DNA from: Acidimicrobiia bacterium
Lineage (GTDB): Bacteria; Actinomycetota; Acidimicrobiia; IMCC26256; BP-133
NCBI GenBank assembly: GCA_025934385.1
Contig: JAICYE010000073.1
Location: 1 to 8,163, forward strand
Length of the DNA: 8,163 nt
Direction: 5' to 3'
Shown: positions 1-8,130 of the stretch, in pieces
How the letters are laid out: every line of letters starts with the position of its first letter
Position numbering within the stretch: the stretch's first letter is position 1
The notes under the pieces: model-generated
Told to the model about the DNA's origin: nothing
Seen by the model: the letters and a program-made list of their open reading frames with translations, nothing else
Databases searched by the model: none
Made by a program: the position numbers and the translations under genes

Positions 1-1532
1 GAGGAGCAGTGCCTGGCGGTGATCGAGCTGGCGTCGTTCCGGCCGTTCTCGCCGATCAACCAGGCGCTGCTGGAGCAGATCGTCGAGACCGTCGGCGTCG
101 TCCTCAACACGATCATCGCCAACATGCGGACCGAGGAGCTGCTGGAGCAGAGCCAGAGCCTGTCGGCCGAGCTGCAGAAGCGGCAGGAGGAGCTGCAGCT
201 GACCAACGCCGAACTGGAGGAGAAAGCGCTGGAGCTGGCCCGCCAGAACCGGGCCATCGAGGTGAAGAACGCCGAGATCGAGCTGGCCCGCCGGGAGCTG
301 GAGGAGCGGGCCGAGCAGCTGGCGCTGTCGTCGAAGTACAAGTCGGAGTTCCTGGCCAACATGAGCCACGAGCTCCGGACGCCGCTCAACAGCCTGCTGA
401 TCCTGGCCAAGCTGCTGGCCGACAACCCCGAGGGCAACCTCACGGCCAAGCAGGTGGAGTTCGCCCGATCGGTGCGCGACGCCGGCCACGACCTCCTCAA
501 CCTGATCAGCGACATCCTCGACCTGTCCAAGGTGGAAGCCGGAAGGCTCGACGTGGCCATGGCCCCGGTGCGGATCGCCGACCTGGCCGACGACCTCTCG
601 CAGACGTTCCGGCCCATCGCCGATCAGCAGGCTCTGACCTACACGGTGGTGATGGCCGACGACCTGCCCGAGCACGTCACCACCGACGGGCACCGGGTGC
701 AGCAGATCCTGAAGAACCTGCTGTCCAACGCCTTCAAGTTCACGGAGGAAGGCTCGGTGACGCTGCGGATCGACCGGGCGCCGCAGGGAAACCGGTTCTT
801 CAACCCGGCCCTGGAGGCAACGCCGGAGGTGCTGGCCTTCTCGGTCGTCGACAGCGGCATCGGCATCGACTCCGACAAGCTGCTGGTGATCTTCGAGGCC
901 TTCCAGCAGGCCGAGGGGACGACCAACCGCAAGTACGGCGGCACCGGGCTCGGCCTGTCGATCAGCCGGGAGATCGGCCGCCTGCTCGGCGGGGAGATCC
1001 AGGTGCAGAGCGAGCCCGGCCAGGGGTCGACGTTCACGCTCTACCTGCCGGCGTTGGGGACGGGCCTGGGCCAGGGGTCGCCGGCCACCGCGGTCAAGGA
1101 GCTTCCGCCGCCGCTGGCCGCCGAGCGGGAGGAGGGCGACGACGCCGCCGTCTACGCCGGGCTGACGGGCACCCGGATCCTGATCGTCGACGACGACGTC
1201 CGCAACGTCTACGCCCTCACCAGCGCCCTGGAGGACCGGGGCATCGAGGTCCTCACCGCCGACAACGGCCGGCGGGGCATCGAGGTGCTGCGCAGCCATC
1301 CCGACATCGACCTCGTGCTGACGGACATCATGATGCCGGACATGGACGGCTACGAAACGACCAGGACCATCCGCAAGATCGAGGGCTTCCGGGAGCTGCC
1401 GATCATCGCCCTCACGGCCAAGGCCATGCGGGGCGACCGGGAGAAGAGCCTGGCCGCCGGGGCCTCGGACTACATCACGAAGCCCGTCGAGATCAACCAG
1501 CTGCTGTCGCTGATGCGGCTGTGGCTCGATCG

Positions 1533-1536
<4 letters not shown>
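1..1536 (+). CDS. Hybrid sensor histidine kinase, C-terminal part (end of GAF, HisKA, HATPase, receiver); 5' end outside window
   Basis: The reading frame is open at base 1, so the gene starts upstream and 511 residues are visible (numbered here from the first codon). The order is: the end of a GAF-like domain (about 1-40), a long charged coiled coil (45-112), a HisKA H-box with SHELRTP and phosphoacceptor His123, an ATPase domain with N-box Asn243, DSGIG at Asp284 and a GTGLGLS G2 box near 315, and a C-terminal receiver (about 394-508) with phosphoacceptor Asp442 and Lys494. All key residues are present, so it should autophosphorylate and pass phosphate to its own receiver. From memory, the coiled-coil and H-box region resembles actinobacterial hybrid kinases whose N-termini carry HAMP repeats before the GAF domain; that part lies outside the window. 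No membrane segment is visible. The stop codon overlaps the next start (ATGA). The signal sensed cannot be read from this part. Confidence 0.95.
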
Positions 1537-2762
<1,226 letters not shown>

Positions 2763-2765
2763 GCC

Positions 2766-2769
2766 GAGG
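2766..2769 (+). promoter_or_regulatory. Probable ribosome binding site for the receiver-ATPase gene
   Basis: GAGG lies four bases before the ATG at 2774, in the 11-base gap after the previous stop. A stronger GGAGG at 2753-2757 lies inside the end of the upstream gene, but 16 bases from the start, which is rather far. The short gap and the receiver beginning right after this ATG (LVVDDD) support the chosen start. Confidence 0.45.
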
Positions 2770-2773
2770 CGTC

Positions 2774-3565
2774 ATGGGTCTCCAGCGCGTGCTGGTCGTC
2801 GACGACGACCCCGACTACCGGCTGCTGGTCCGCCTGGCGCTGGCGCCGGGCAGCGGGTTCGAGGTCGTGGCCGAGGCCGGCGACGGTGAGACGGCCGTGA
2901 CGGCGGCCGAACGGGCCCGGCCCGACGTCGTGCTGCTCGACTGCACGCTGCCGGGGGTCGACGCCTTCGACGCCCTGCCGGTCCTGCGGACGGCGGCGCC
3001 GGAGGCCCGTATCGTCCTGGTGTCGGGCCACGACCCGGCCGACCTGCAGCTGGCCAGCCGGTCGGCCGGAGCGGTCGGCTACCTGACGAAGGCGACCCCG
3101 GCCCGCCGCCTGTCCGCCGAACTCGACGCTCTCCTCGGGCTCGTCGACGCCGTCGAGCAGATGCTGGCCGAGGCCAGCCGGCGTTTCGACCACGACGCCC
3201 AGACCCCCCGGGCCGCCCGCCGCTTCGTGAGCGAGGCGCTGACCGGGTGGGGCGACGACGAAGGGGATCTCACCGACACCGTCACGCTGCTGGTGTCGGA
3301 GCTCGTGACCAACGCCGTCGTCCACGCCGGCTCGGACGTGGAGGTGGCGGTGCGGCTCACCGCCACCGCCGCCCGGGTCGAGGTCACCGACGCCTCGACC
3401 GGCGGTGTGGCCCCCCGCGACGCCACCGCCGAAGAGGACTCCGGCCGCGGCCTGGCCCTCGTCGGGAACCTGGCCCGCCGGTGGGGTGTGATGGCCGCGC
3501 CAGGGGGCGGGAAGACCGTGTGGTTCGAGGTCGAACGGCCCCCGACCGACGGGCGGTCGGCGTGA
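2774..3565 (+). CDS. Response regulator receiver fused to RsbW/SpoIIAB-type ATPase (switch kinase)
   Basis: This 263-residue protein has two parts. Residues 4-120 form a receiver with Asp10-Asp11, phosphoacceptor Asp56, Ser84 and Lys106 (LTKA). Residues about 140-255 form a compact GHKL ATPase of the HATPase_c_2 type, with N-box ELVTNAVVH (Asn180), an Asp206 box (VTDAS) and a glycine motif GRGLALV at 224-230. There is no H-box, so it is not a sensor kinase. In RsbW/SpoIIAB relatives this domain phosphorylates a STAS anti-sigma antagonist on Ser/Thr and binds a sigma factor. The fused receiver suggests that phosphorylation of Asp56 by a histidine kinase, probably the hybrid kinase at the left edge, controls that activity. 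Its stop overlaps the GTG of the PP2C phosphatase gene, the enzyme class expected to oppose it. The sigma factor and STAS partner are not in the window. The start at 2774 is favoured because the receiver begins at once after it; the open frame further upstream overlaps the previous gene. Confidence 0.92.
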   Translation: MGLQRVLVVDDDPDYRLLVRLALAPGSGFEVVAEAGDGETAVTAAERARPDVVLLDCTLPGVDAFDALPVLRTAAPEARIVLVSGHDPADLQLASRSAGAVGYLTKATPARRLSAELDALLGLVDAVEQMLAEASRRFDHDAQTPRAARRFVSEALTGWGDDEGDLTDTVTLLVSELVTNAVVHAGSDVEVAVRLTATAARVEVTDASTGGVAPRDATAEEDSGRGLALVGNLARRWGVMAAPGGGKTVWFEVERPPTDGRSA

Positions 3566-4902
3566 CGGATCCCGAGGCACGACCCGACAGCTCCCGGCTG
3601 GAGATGTCCCGACTGGAAATGTCACAGCGGGCCATCGAGCAGCTCGAAGCGGAGCGGGACCGGCTCGAGGCGCTGCTGCTCCGGCTCCCGTCGCTGCTGG
3701 CCGAGCTCGACCCCGAGCAGCTGACCCTCGGCTTCGTGCACGCCGCCCGGGAACTGACCGGCGCCCGCTTCGGCCTGTTCCTGCCGGCCGGCAGCGAACG
3801 GGCCACGCTCATCTTCGTCGGGCTCGCCCGGGAGGACTTCGCCGTTCCGCCCGCCGTGGGCCGGGCCCCGGTGCTGGCCGGCGCGCTGGTGACGGGCCAG
3901 ACCCTGCGGATCGACGACGTCGCCCGCTGGGCGCAGAGCGAGGACACCGCCCGCAGCTACGGCGTCCTGGCCGACGGCCGGCTCGTGCGGAGCTGGCTGG
4001 CGACGCCGGTACCGGGCCGCGACGGCGCCATCCTCGGCGTCGTGTACCTCGGCCACCACCGGGCCCACGCCTTCGACGCCCGCCACGAGCGGCTGGTGGC
4101 CGGCCTGAGCACGCAGCTCGGCGGCGCCCTCGACCACTGCACGCTGTTCGCCGAGCGGAGCCGGGTGGCCACCGCCCTGTCGGAGAGCCTGCTCCCGCCA
4201 CTGCTGCCCCCCATTCCCGGCGTGGTCGCCGCCGCCCGCTACCGGCCGAGCGGCGCCGACGTCCCCGGGCGGGGCAACCTCGTCGGCGGCGACTTCTACG
4301 ACCTCTTCGAGATGGCCGAGGGCTCCTTCGGACTGCTGCTCGGCGACGTGAGCGGCGTCGGACCGGAGGCCGCCGCCCTCACCGGCGTGGCCCGCTACAC
4401 GGTGCGGGCGGTGGCGACGCCGGAGGAGGCACCCTGCGGCGTCCTCACCCGGCTCAACGAGGCGCTGCTGCGGCTCGGGTCGGAGCGGTTTCTCACCGCC
4501 ATCTACGCCACCCTGGAGCCGAAGGGCGACGGCGTCGTGCAGGTCACCCTGTGCAGCGGCGGCCACCCGCCGGGACTGGTACTGCGGGACGACGAGTCGG
4601 TCGAGATCCTCGACCAGGCCAACGGAACGCTGCTCGGCGTGTTCCCGACGGTCGAGCTGACCGACGTCACGGTGGTGCTGAACGCCGGCGACGCGCTGGT
4701 GCTGGTCACCGACGGCGTCCTCGAGGCCCGCGACGACGACGGCGACGAGTTCGGCTTCGAGCGCCTCGCCGCGCTCCTGTCGACCTGCACCGGCCGGTCG
4801 GCCGCCGGGATCGCCCGGCGGATCGAACGCCGCGTCCTCGACCACCGGGGCGAACGGGCCGACGACGACGTCGCCATCGTCGTCCTCCGGGCGTCGATGT
4901 AA
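3562..4902 (+). CDS. GAF-PP2C serine/threonine phosphatase (RsbU/SpoIIE-type)
   Basis: This 446-residue protein starts at GTG 3562, overlapping the previous stop as GTGA. In-frame ATGs at 3604 and 3619 are alternative starts, but neither has a well-spaced ribosome binding site. A short charged coiled coil (about 13-48) precedes a GAF sensory domain (about 54-199). The PP2C-type catalytic domain spans about 215-446 and keeps the metal-binding acidic residues: Asp244 in VGGDFYD, Asp262 in GDVSG, Asp384 in VTDGV and the Asp434-436 run near the end. It should dephosphorylate a phosphoserine or phosphothreonine on a STAS-type antagonist, releasing the sigma factor held by the switch kinase. GAF would tune activity by a small ligand or partner; the ligand is unknown. 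No membrane segment is visible, so it is probably cytosolic. Translational coupling to the receiver-ATPase gene suggests the two are made in fixed ratio and act on the same target. Confidence 0.94.
   Translation: MTDPEARPDSSRLEMSRLEMSQRAIEQLEAERDRLEALLLRLPSLLAELDPEQLTLGFVHAARELTGARFGLFLPAGSERATLIFVGLAREDFAVPPAVGRAPVLAGALVTGQTLRIDDVARWAQSEDTARSYGVLADGRLVRSWLATPVPGRDGAILGVVYLGHHRAHAFDARHERLVAGLSTQLGGALDHCTLFAERSRVATALSESLLPPLLPPIPGVVAAARYRPSGADVPGRGNLVGGDFYDLFEMAEGSFGLLLGDVSGVGPEAAALTGVARYTVRAVATPEEAPCGVLTRLNEALLRLGSERFLTAIYATLEPKGDGVVQVTLCSGGHPPGLVLRDDESVEILDQANGTLLGVFPTVELTDVTVVLNAGDALVLVTDGVLEARDDDGDEFGFERLAALLSTCTGRSAAGIARRIERRVLDHRGERADDDVAIVVLRASM
3592..3621 (+). repeat. Tandem 15-bp imperfect duplication in the phosphatase N-terminus
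   Basis: Two adjacent 15-base units (3592-3606 and 3607-3621) match at 13 of 15 positions; the two differences are both G to A. In frame they encode SRLEM twice, at the start of the coiled coil. Each copy ends in ATG, so the repeat creates two in-frame alternative start codons downstream of GTG 3562. Confidence 0.8.
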
Positions 4903-4921
4903 CGGCCCGCCCGTCCGCCCA

Positions 4922-4927
4922 TACTGT
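4922..4927 (+). promoter_or_regulatory. Weak candidate -10 element before the redox gene pair
   Basis: The 47-base gap between the phosphatase stop and the next ATG contains TACTGT at 4922-4927, fitting the loose TANNNT pattern of actinobacterial -10 boxes, in otherwise GC-rich DNA. It lies between the arms of a perfect 5-bp inverted repeat, CCGCC (4915-4919) and GGCGG (4928-4932), which could be an operator or chance. No convincing -35 box was found; the sequence about 17 bases upstream (near 4899-4904) overlaps the previous stop codon. The alternative is simple read-through from the signalling block. Confidence 0.25.
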
Positions 4928-4935
4928 GGCGGCGA

Positions 4936-4945
4936 GAGAGGGGGG
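4936..4945 (+). promoter_or_regulatory. Ribosome binding site for the Rieske-ThDP gene
   Basis: A purine run containing GAGAGGGGG ends five bases before ATG 4950, with the GAGG core at 4938-4941 about eight bases from the start. It is the clearest Shine-Dalgarno in the window and decides the start in favour of ATG 4950, which puts the whole Rieske domain in the protein. Confidence 0.7.
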
Positions 4946-4949
4946 CCGG

Positions 4950-6953
4950 ATGGTTGGAGCGACGGTCGGAGACGGAACCGCGCCGGAACGGGCGACCCAG
5001 TGGGTGAAGGTCGACCCCGGTGGGTTGGCCGAGGGTCAGGTGACGACGGTGGTGGCCGGCGGACGGGCCCTGTGCGTGACCCGTACCGCCGAGGGGTACG
5101 GCGCCCTCGACAACCGCTGCCCCCACCAGGGTGGCCCGCTGGGCGACGGCCAGATCGACGACGGCTGGCTGGTCTGCCCCTGGCACGCCTACCAGTACGG
5201 GCCGTGCGACGGGAAGCCGCCGCCCGGCTTCGGCGATGCCGCCCTCGCCTATGCGGTGGAGGACCGGGAGGACGGGCTCTGGGTGCAGGTGCCCGTCGAG
5301 GCCGAGGCGCCGTCGCTCATGGACCAGGTCGTCGCCACCCTCTGCGACTGGGGCCTGGAGGCGGTGTTCGGCATGGTGGGCCACTCCAACCTCGGGCTGG
5401 CCGATGCGTTGCGTCGGGCCGCCGAGGCCGGCCGGCTGACCTACGTCGGCATCCGCCACGAGGGCGCGGCGGCCTTCGCCGCCAGCGGCTACGCCAAGCT
5501 CACCGGCCGGCCGGCGGCCTGCTTCTCCATCGCCGGACCCGGCGCCACCAACCTTCTGACCGGCCTGTGGGACGCCAAGGTCGACCGGGTGCCGGTGGTG
5601 GCGCTGACCGGCCAGGTGCAGACGCAGGTGCTCGGGCCGGGCGCCTTCCAGGAGGTGCCGCTGTCGGAGGCGTTCGCCGCCGTGGCGGAGTGGACCCAGA
5701 CGGTGCTGCGGCCCGGCAACGCCACCGAGCTGGCGGCGCTGGCCATGAAGCACGCGGTCGTACAGCGCGACGTCGCCCACCTCGTGTTCCCCGACGAGGT
5801 GCAGGAGCTACCGGCGGTCGAGGGCGCCCCGGCCCGACCCCGGCGGGGGCGGGTGGCGGAGTCGGCGATCGCCCCGCCGGAGGACGAGTTGGACCGGGCG
5901 GTTTCGTTGCTGCGCAACGCCGAGCGGCCGGTGATCATCTGCGGCAACGGCGCCCGCCCGTTCCGGGACGAGATCGTGGCCTTGGCCGAGCGGATCGATG
6001 CGCCGATGATCACCACGTTCAAGGGCAAGGGGATCGTGCCCGACGACCATCCACTCGGCTGCGGCGTCCTCGGCCGGTCGGGCATCCCGGTGGCGTCGCT
6101 GACGATGCAGCGTTCCGACTGCCTGCTGGTTCTGGGGGCCTCGTTCTCCAACCACACCTCGATCGCCACCTGGGTGCCGACGATCCAGGTCGACCTCGAC
6201 CGGATGATCCTCGGCAAGTTCCATCCGGTCGAGGTGCCGCTCTGGGGCGACATCGGCCGGACCCTGGCGCTGCTGGGGACGGCTCTGCCCGACGTCGCCC
6301 GTCCCCAGCAGCGCGACGTCGTGGCGGAGAGGTGGGCCCGGTGGCGGGCGGAGAAGGCCCGCCGGCGGACGCTCGTCGACCACCGGGGCCGGCTCCACCC
6401 GGCGCTGGTCTTCGCCGAATTGTCGACGCTCCTGCCCGACGACGCGGTGATCGCCGTCGACGTCGGCAACAACACCTACTCGTTCGGCCGGTTCTTCGAG
6501 TGCCGGGCCCGCCAGGACGTGCTGATGTCGGGCTACCTCGGTTCCATCGGGTTCGGGCTGCCGGCGGCGCTCGGGGCATCGGTGGCCGTCCGGCGGGCCC
6601 GGGAGCAGGGGCACAGCTCGAGCCGCAAGGTCGTGTCGATCTCGGGCGACGGCGGCCTCGGCCAGTACCTGGCCGACTTCACCACCGCCGTGAAGTACCG
6701 CTTCCCGTTGACGCATGTCGTGCTGAACAACGGCGAACTGGCCAAGATCAGCCGGGAGCAGCTCGGGGCCATCCGGCCGGTGTGGGAGACGAACCTCGTC
6801 AACCCCGACTTCTGCGACTACGCCCGGCTCTGCGGCGGCGCCGGCTTCTCGGTCCGGTCGGCCGACGAGCTGGGCCCGGCACTCAAAGCGGCGCTGGCCT
6901 ACGAGGACGGGCCGTCGCTGGTCGAGATCCACTCTTCGTCAAAGGACGTGTGA
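4950..6953 (+). CDS. Rieske [2Fe-2S] domain fused to a pyruvate-oxidase-like thiamine diphosphate enzyme
   Basis: This 667-residue protein begins with a Rieske domain (about 16-116) whose cluster ligands are all present: Cys57-Pro-His59, 16 residues, then Cys76-Pro-Trp-His79. After a short linker the thiamine diphosphate enzyme starts near Met124 with its three usual domains. The pyrimidine-binding domain (about 124-290) carries the catalytic glutamate as Glu171 in RHEGAAAFAASGYAKLTG, followed by GPGATNLL. The central domain is about 310-440. The cofactor domain (about 480-660) has the metal-ThDP motif, GDG at 566-568, 24 residues, then Asn593-Asn594. The overall pattern (GLWDAK, GQVQTQ, FQEVPL) looks more like pyruvate oxidase than biosynthetic acetolactate synthase. 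The family decarboxylates 2-oxo acids; some members oxidise the intermediate through FAD. Here the Rieske cluster is a plausible electron acceptor or donor, but that is inference, and both substrate and FAD use are unknown. No signal peptide is seen. The fused domain order is unusual, and the frame is intact throughout. Confidence 0.93.
   Translation: MVGATVGDGTAPERATQWVKVDPGGLAEGQVTTVVAGGRALCVTRTAEGYGALDNRCPHQGGPLGDGQIDDGWLVCPWHAYQYGPCDGKPPPGFGDAALAYAVEDREDGLWVQVPVEAEAPSLMDQVVATLCDWGLEAVFGMVGHSNLGLADALRRAAEAGRLTYVGIRHEGAAAFAASGYAKLTGRPAACFSIAGPGATNLLTGLWDAKVDRVPVVALTGQVQTQVLGPGAFQEVPLSEAFAAVAEWTQTVLRPGNATELAALAMKHAVVQRDVAHLVFPDEVQELPAVEGAPARPRRGRVAESAIAPPEDELDRAVSLLRNAERPVIICGNGARPFRDEIVALAERIDAPMITTFKGKGIVPDDHPLGCGVLGRSGIPVASLTMQRSDCLLVLGASFSNHTSIATWVPTIQVDLDRMILGKFHPVEVPLWGDIGRTLALLGTALPDVARPQQRDVVAERWARWRAEKARRRTLVDHRGRLHPALVFAELSTLLPDDAVIAVDVGNNTYSFGRFFECRARQDVLMSGYLGSIGFGLPAALGASVAVRRAREQGHSSSRKVVSISGDGGLGQYLADFTTAVKYRFPLTHVVLNNGELAKISREQLGAIRPVWETNLVNPDFCDYARLCGGAGFSVRSADELGPALKAALAYEDGPSLVEIHSSSKDV
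6941..6946 (+). promoter_or_regulatory. Probable ribosome binding site for the Rieske-FMN gene
   Basis: AAAGGA inside the last codons of the Rieske-ThDP gene lies 11 bases before ATG 6958. The stop-to-start gap is only four bases, so the two genes are almost certainly co-transcribed and probably translationally coupled. Confidence 0.5.
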
Positions 6954-6957
6954 CGCG

Positions 6958-8130
6958 ATGGCCTACGTCGAACGGCAGCGGGGCGGCCGTCACCTGGTGG
7001 CGGCGGAGACGGGGGTCGACGACTGCTCCGGCTGGCAGGCGGTGTGCCGGCTCGAGGAGATCCCCGAGGGGCGGGGCCGGGCGGTCATGCTGAAAGGGAC
7101 CGACGTCGCCGTGATGCGCAGCGACGACGTCGTGTACGCCGTGGGCGGCACGTGCCCCCACCGGGGCGGACCGATTGCTGACGGCACGATTGTGGCTGCA
7201 AGCGTGGTCTGTCCGTTGCATCTCTGGGACTTTGACCTGCGGACGGGAATTTCACCGTTCAACCCGGCCGACCACATCCCGACCTACCGGGCCCGGGTGG
7301 TCGACGGCGTCGTGGAGGTCGACGCCGACAGCGTTCCCCGGGGCCCGGGCCGGCCCGACGTGTACCTCGGCCGGTGGGCCCGGCGGGGAGCGGTCGACCG
7401 GGGGATGTACGTCGTCCACCATCTGGCCGAGGGCCTGAAGCCGTTCGTGGAGGCGATGTCGACCGAGCGGTTCGAACCCGCGCACGACGGCGGGCGGCGA
7501 TACGCCTCGCTCGACGACGTGGTGTTCAAGCCGGCCCAGCTGGCCCGGCTGCCGCTGCTCGACGACGAGCCGGTCGACACGTCGGTGGTGCTCGGCACCC
7601 GATCGGCGAAACCGCTCCGGCTGGCCATGCCGCTCTTCGTCAGCCACATGAGCTTCGGTGCCTTGTCGATCGAGGCGAAAGTGGCGCTGGCCACGGGCTC
7701 CCGCCTGGCCGGGACGGCCATCGGCAGCGGCGAGGGCGGCATGCATCCGATGGAACGGGCCGAGGCCGGCGCCTACATCTTCGAGATGGCATCGGGGTAC
7801 TTCGGCTGGACCGAGGAGGCCGTCGCCGCCGCCGACGCCATCGAAGTCAAGATCGGCCAGGGCGCCAAACCCGGCCTGGGCGGCCTGCTCCCCGGCCCGA
7901 AGGTCATCGGAGAGATCGCCGCCGTCCGGGGCCTCCCGGAGGGCGTCGACGCCCACTCGCCGTCCCGCTTTCCCGACATCAACTCGCTCCAGGACCTCGA
8001 GCGCCGCCTGAAGGAGATCCGCGCCATCACCGGCGGCGCCCCCATCGGCGTGAAGTTCGCCGCCGGCGACGTCGAGGACGACACGCCGGCCGCACTCGAG
8101 GCGGGGGCCGACAGCAGCAGCAACGAATGA
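6958..8130 (+). CDS. Rieske [2Fe-2S] domain fused to a glutamate-synthase-type FMN domain, C-terminus missing or replaced
   Basis: This 390-residue frame opens with a Rieske domain (about 22-125) resembling the small subunit of nitrite reductase: Cys66-Pro-His68, 16 residues, Cys85-Pro-Leu-His88. A linker (about 126-180) leads to the FMN-binding domain of the glutamate synthase family (from about 181), recognised by SHMSFGALS (229-237), GEGGM (258-262), KIGQGAKPGLGG (298-309) and GVKFAAG (near 364-370). In glutamate synthases this barrel binds FMN and a [3Fe-4S] cluster and makes glutamate from 2-oxoglutarate and ammonia; other members act in methylglutamate formation. The specific reaction here is unknown. 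Resemblance stops after Gly383-Ala-Asp385, where family members continue with a glycine-rich IDG..GGTGAAP segment. Here five unrelated residues (SSSNE) and a stop follow. The rest of the barrel, with the segment expected to hold the [3Fe-4S] cysteines, is absent, so this is either a broken gene or an assembly-edge artefact. No glutaminase domain is fused. Confidence 0.85.
   Translation: MAYVERQRGGRHLVAAETGVDDCSGWQAVCRLEEIPEGRGRAVMLKGTDVAVMRSDDVVYAVGGTCPHRGGPIADGTIVAASVVCPLHLWDFDLRTGISPFNPADHIPTYRARVVDGVVEVDADSVPRGPGRPDVYLGRWARRGAVDRGMYVVHHLAEGLKPFVEAMSTERFEPAHDGGRRYASLDDVVFKPAQLARLPLLDDEPVDTSVVLGTRSAKPLRLAMPLFVSHMSFGALSIEAKVALATGSRLAGTAIGSGEGGMHPMERAEAGAYIFEMASGYFGWTEEAVAAADAIEVKIGQGAKPGLGGLLPGPKVIGEIAAVRGLPEGVDAHSPSRFPDINSLQDLERRLKEIRAITGGAPIGVKFAAGDVEDDTPAALEAGADSSSNE
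7168..7254 (+). other. Patch of atypical codon use within the Rieske domain of the FMN-domain gene
   Basis: Twelve of 29 codons here end in A or T (including three ATT, two GCT and TTT, CAT, TGT and TCA), while the following 30 codons have one. The patch covers the second half of the Rieske cluster motif, with Cys85 and His88. The frame and cluster ligands are intact. It could reflect gene conversion, a recent domain junction, or a pause-related signal. Confidence 0.55.

Noticed and set aside
9..1532. Open frame of 508 codons upstream of and continuous with the receiver-kinase-like gene
   Set aside because: It overlaps the hybrid kinase in another frame and translates to Arg/Gly/Ala/Pro-rich sequence with no domain. 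The real start is ATG 1533, immediately before the receiver.
3247..3561. Upstream extension of the phosphatase frame
   Set aside because: It overlaps the ATPase domain of the preceding gene and encodes Arg/Gly-rich sequence. GTG 3562 in the GTGA overlap is the sensible start.
3622..4845. Long reverse-strand open frame (407 codons)
   Set aside because: It is a shadow of the GAF-PP2C gene, whose forward frame holds all the conserved residues.
4503..5780. Reverse-strand open frame spanning the phosphatase end and the Rieske-ThDP start
   Set aside because: It covers two real forward genes and the intergenic gap, and shows no domain or ribosome binding site.
5319..6953. A separate ThDP enzyme gene starting at internal ATG 5319, with the Rieske domain as its own gene
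   Set aside because: There is no stop codon between the domains, no good ribosome binding site before 5319, and a strong one before 4950. A single fusion protein is the simpler reading.
4950..6953. Biosynthetic acetolactate synthase
   Set aside because: There is no small regulatory subunit gene or branched-chain operon nearby, a Rieske domain is fused, and the local motifs look more like pyruvate oxidase. A role in isoleucine and valine synthesis is not supported.
5000..7093. Second forward frame of 697 codons across the ThDP enzyme
   Set aside because: It is Arg/Gly-rich and low-complexity, whereas the frame starting at 4950 contains complete Rieske and ThDP motifs.
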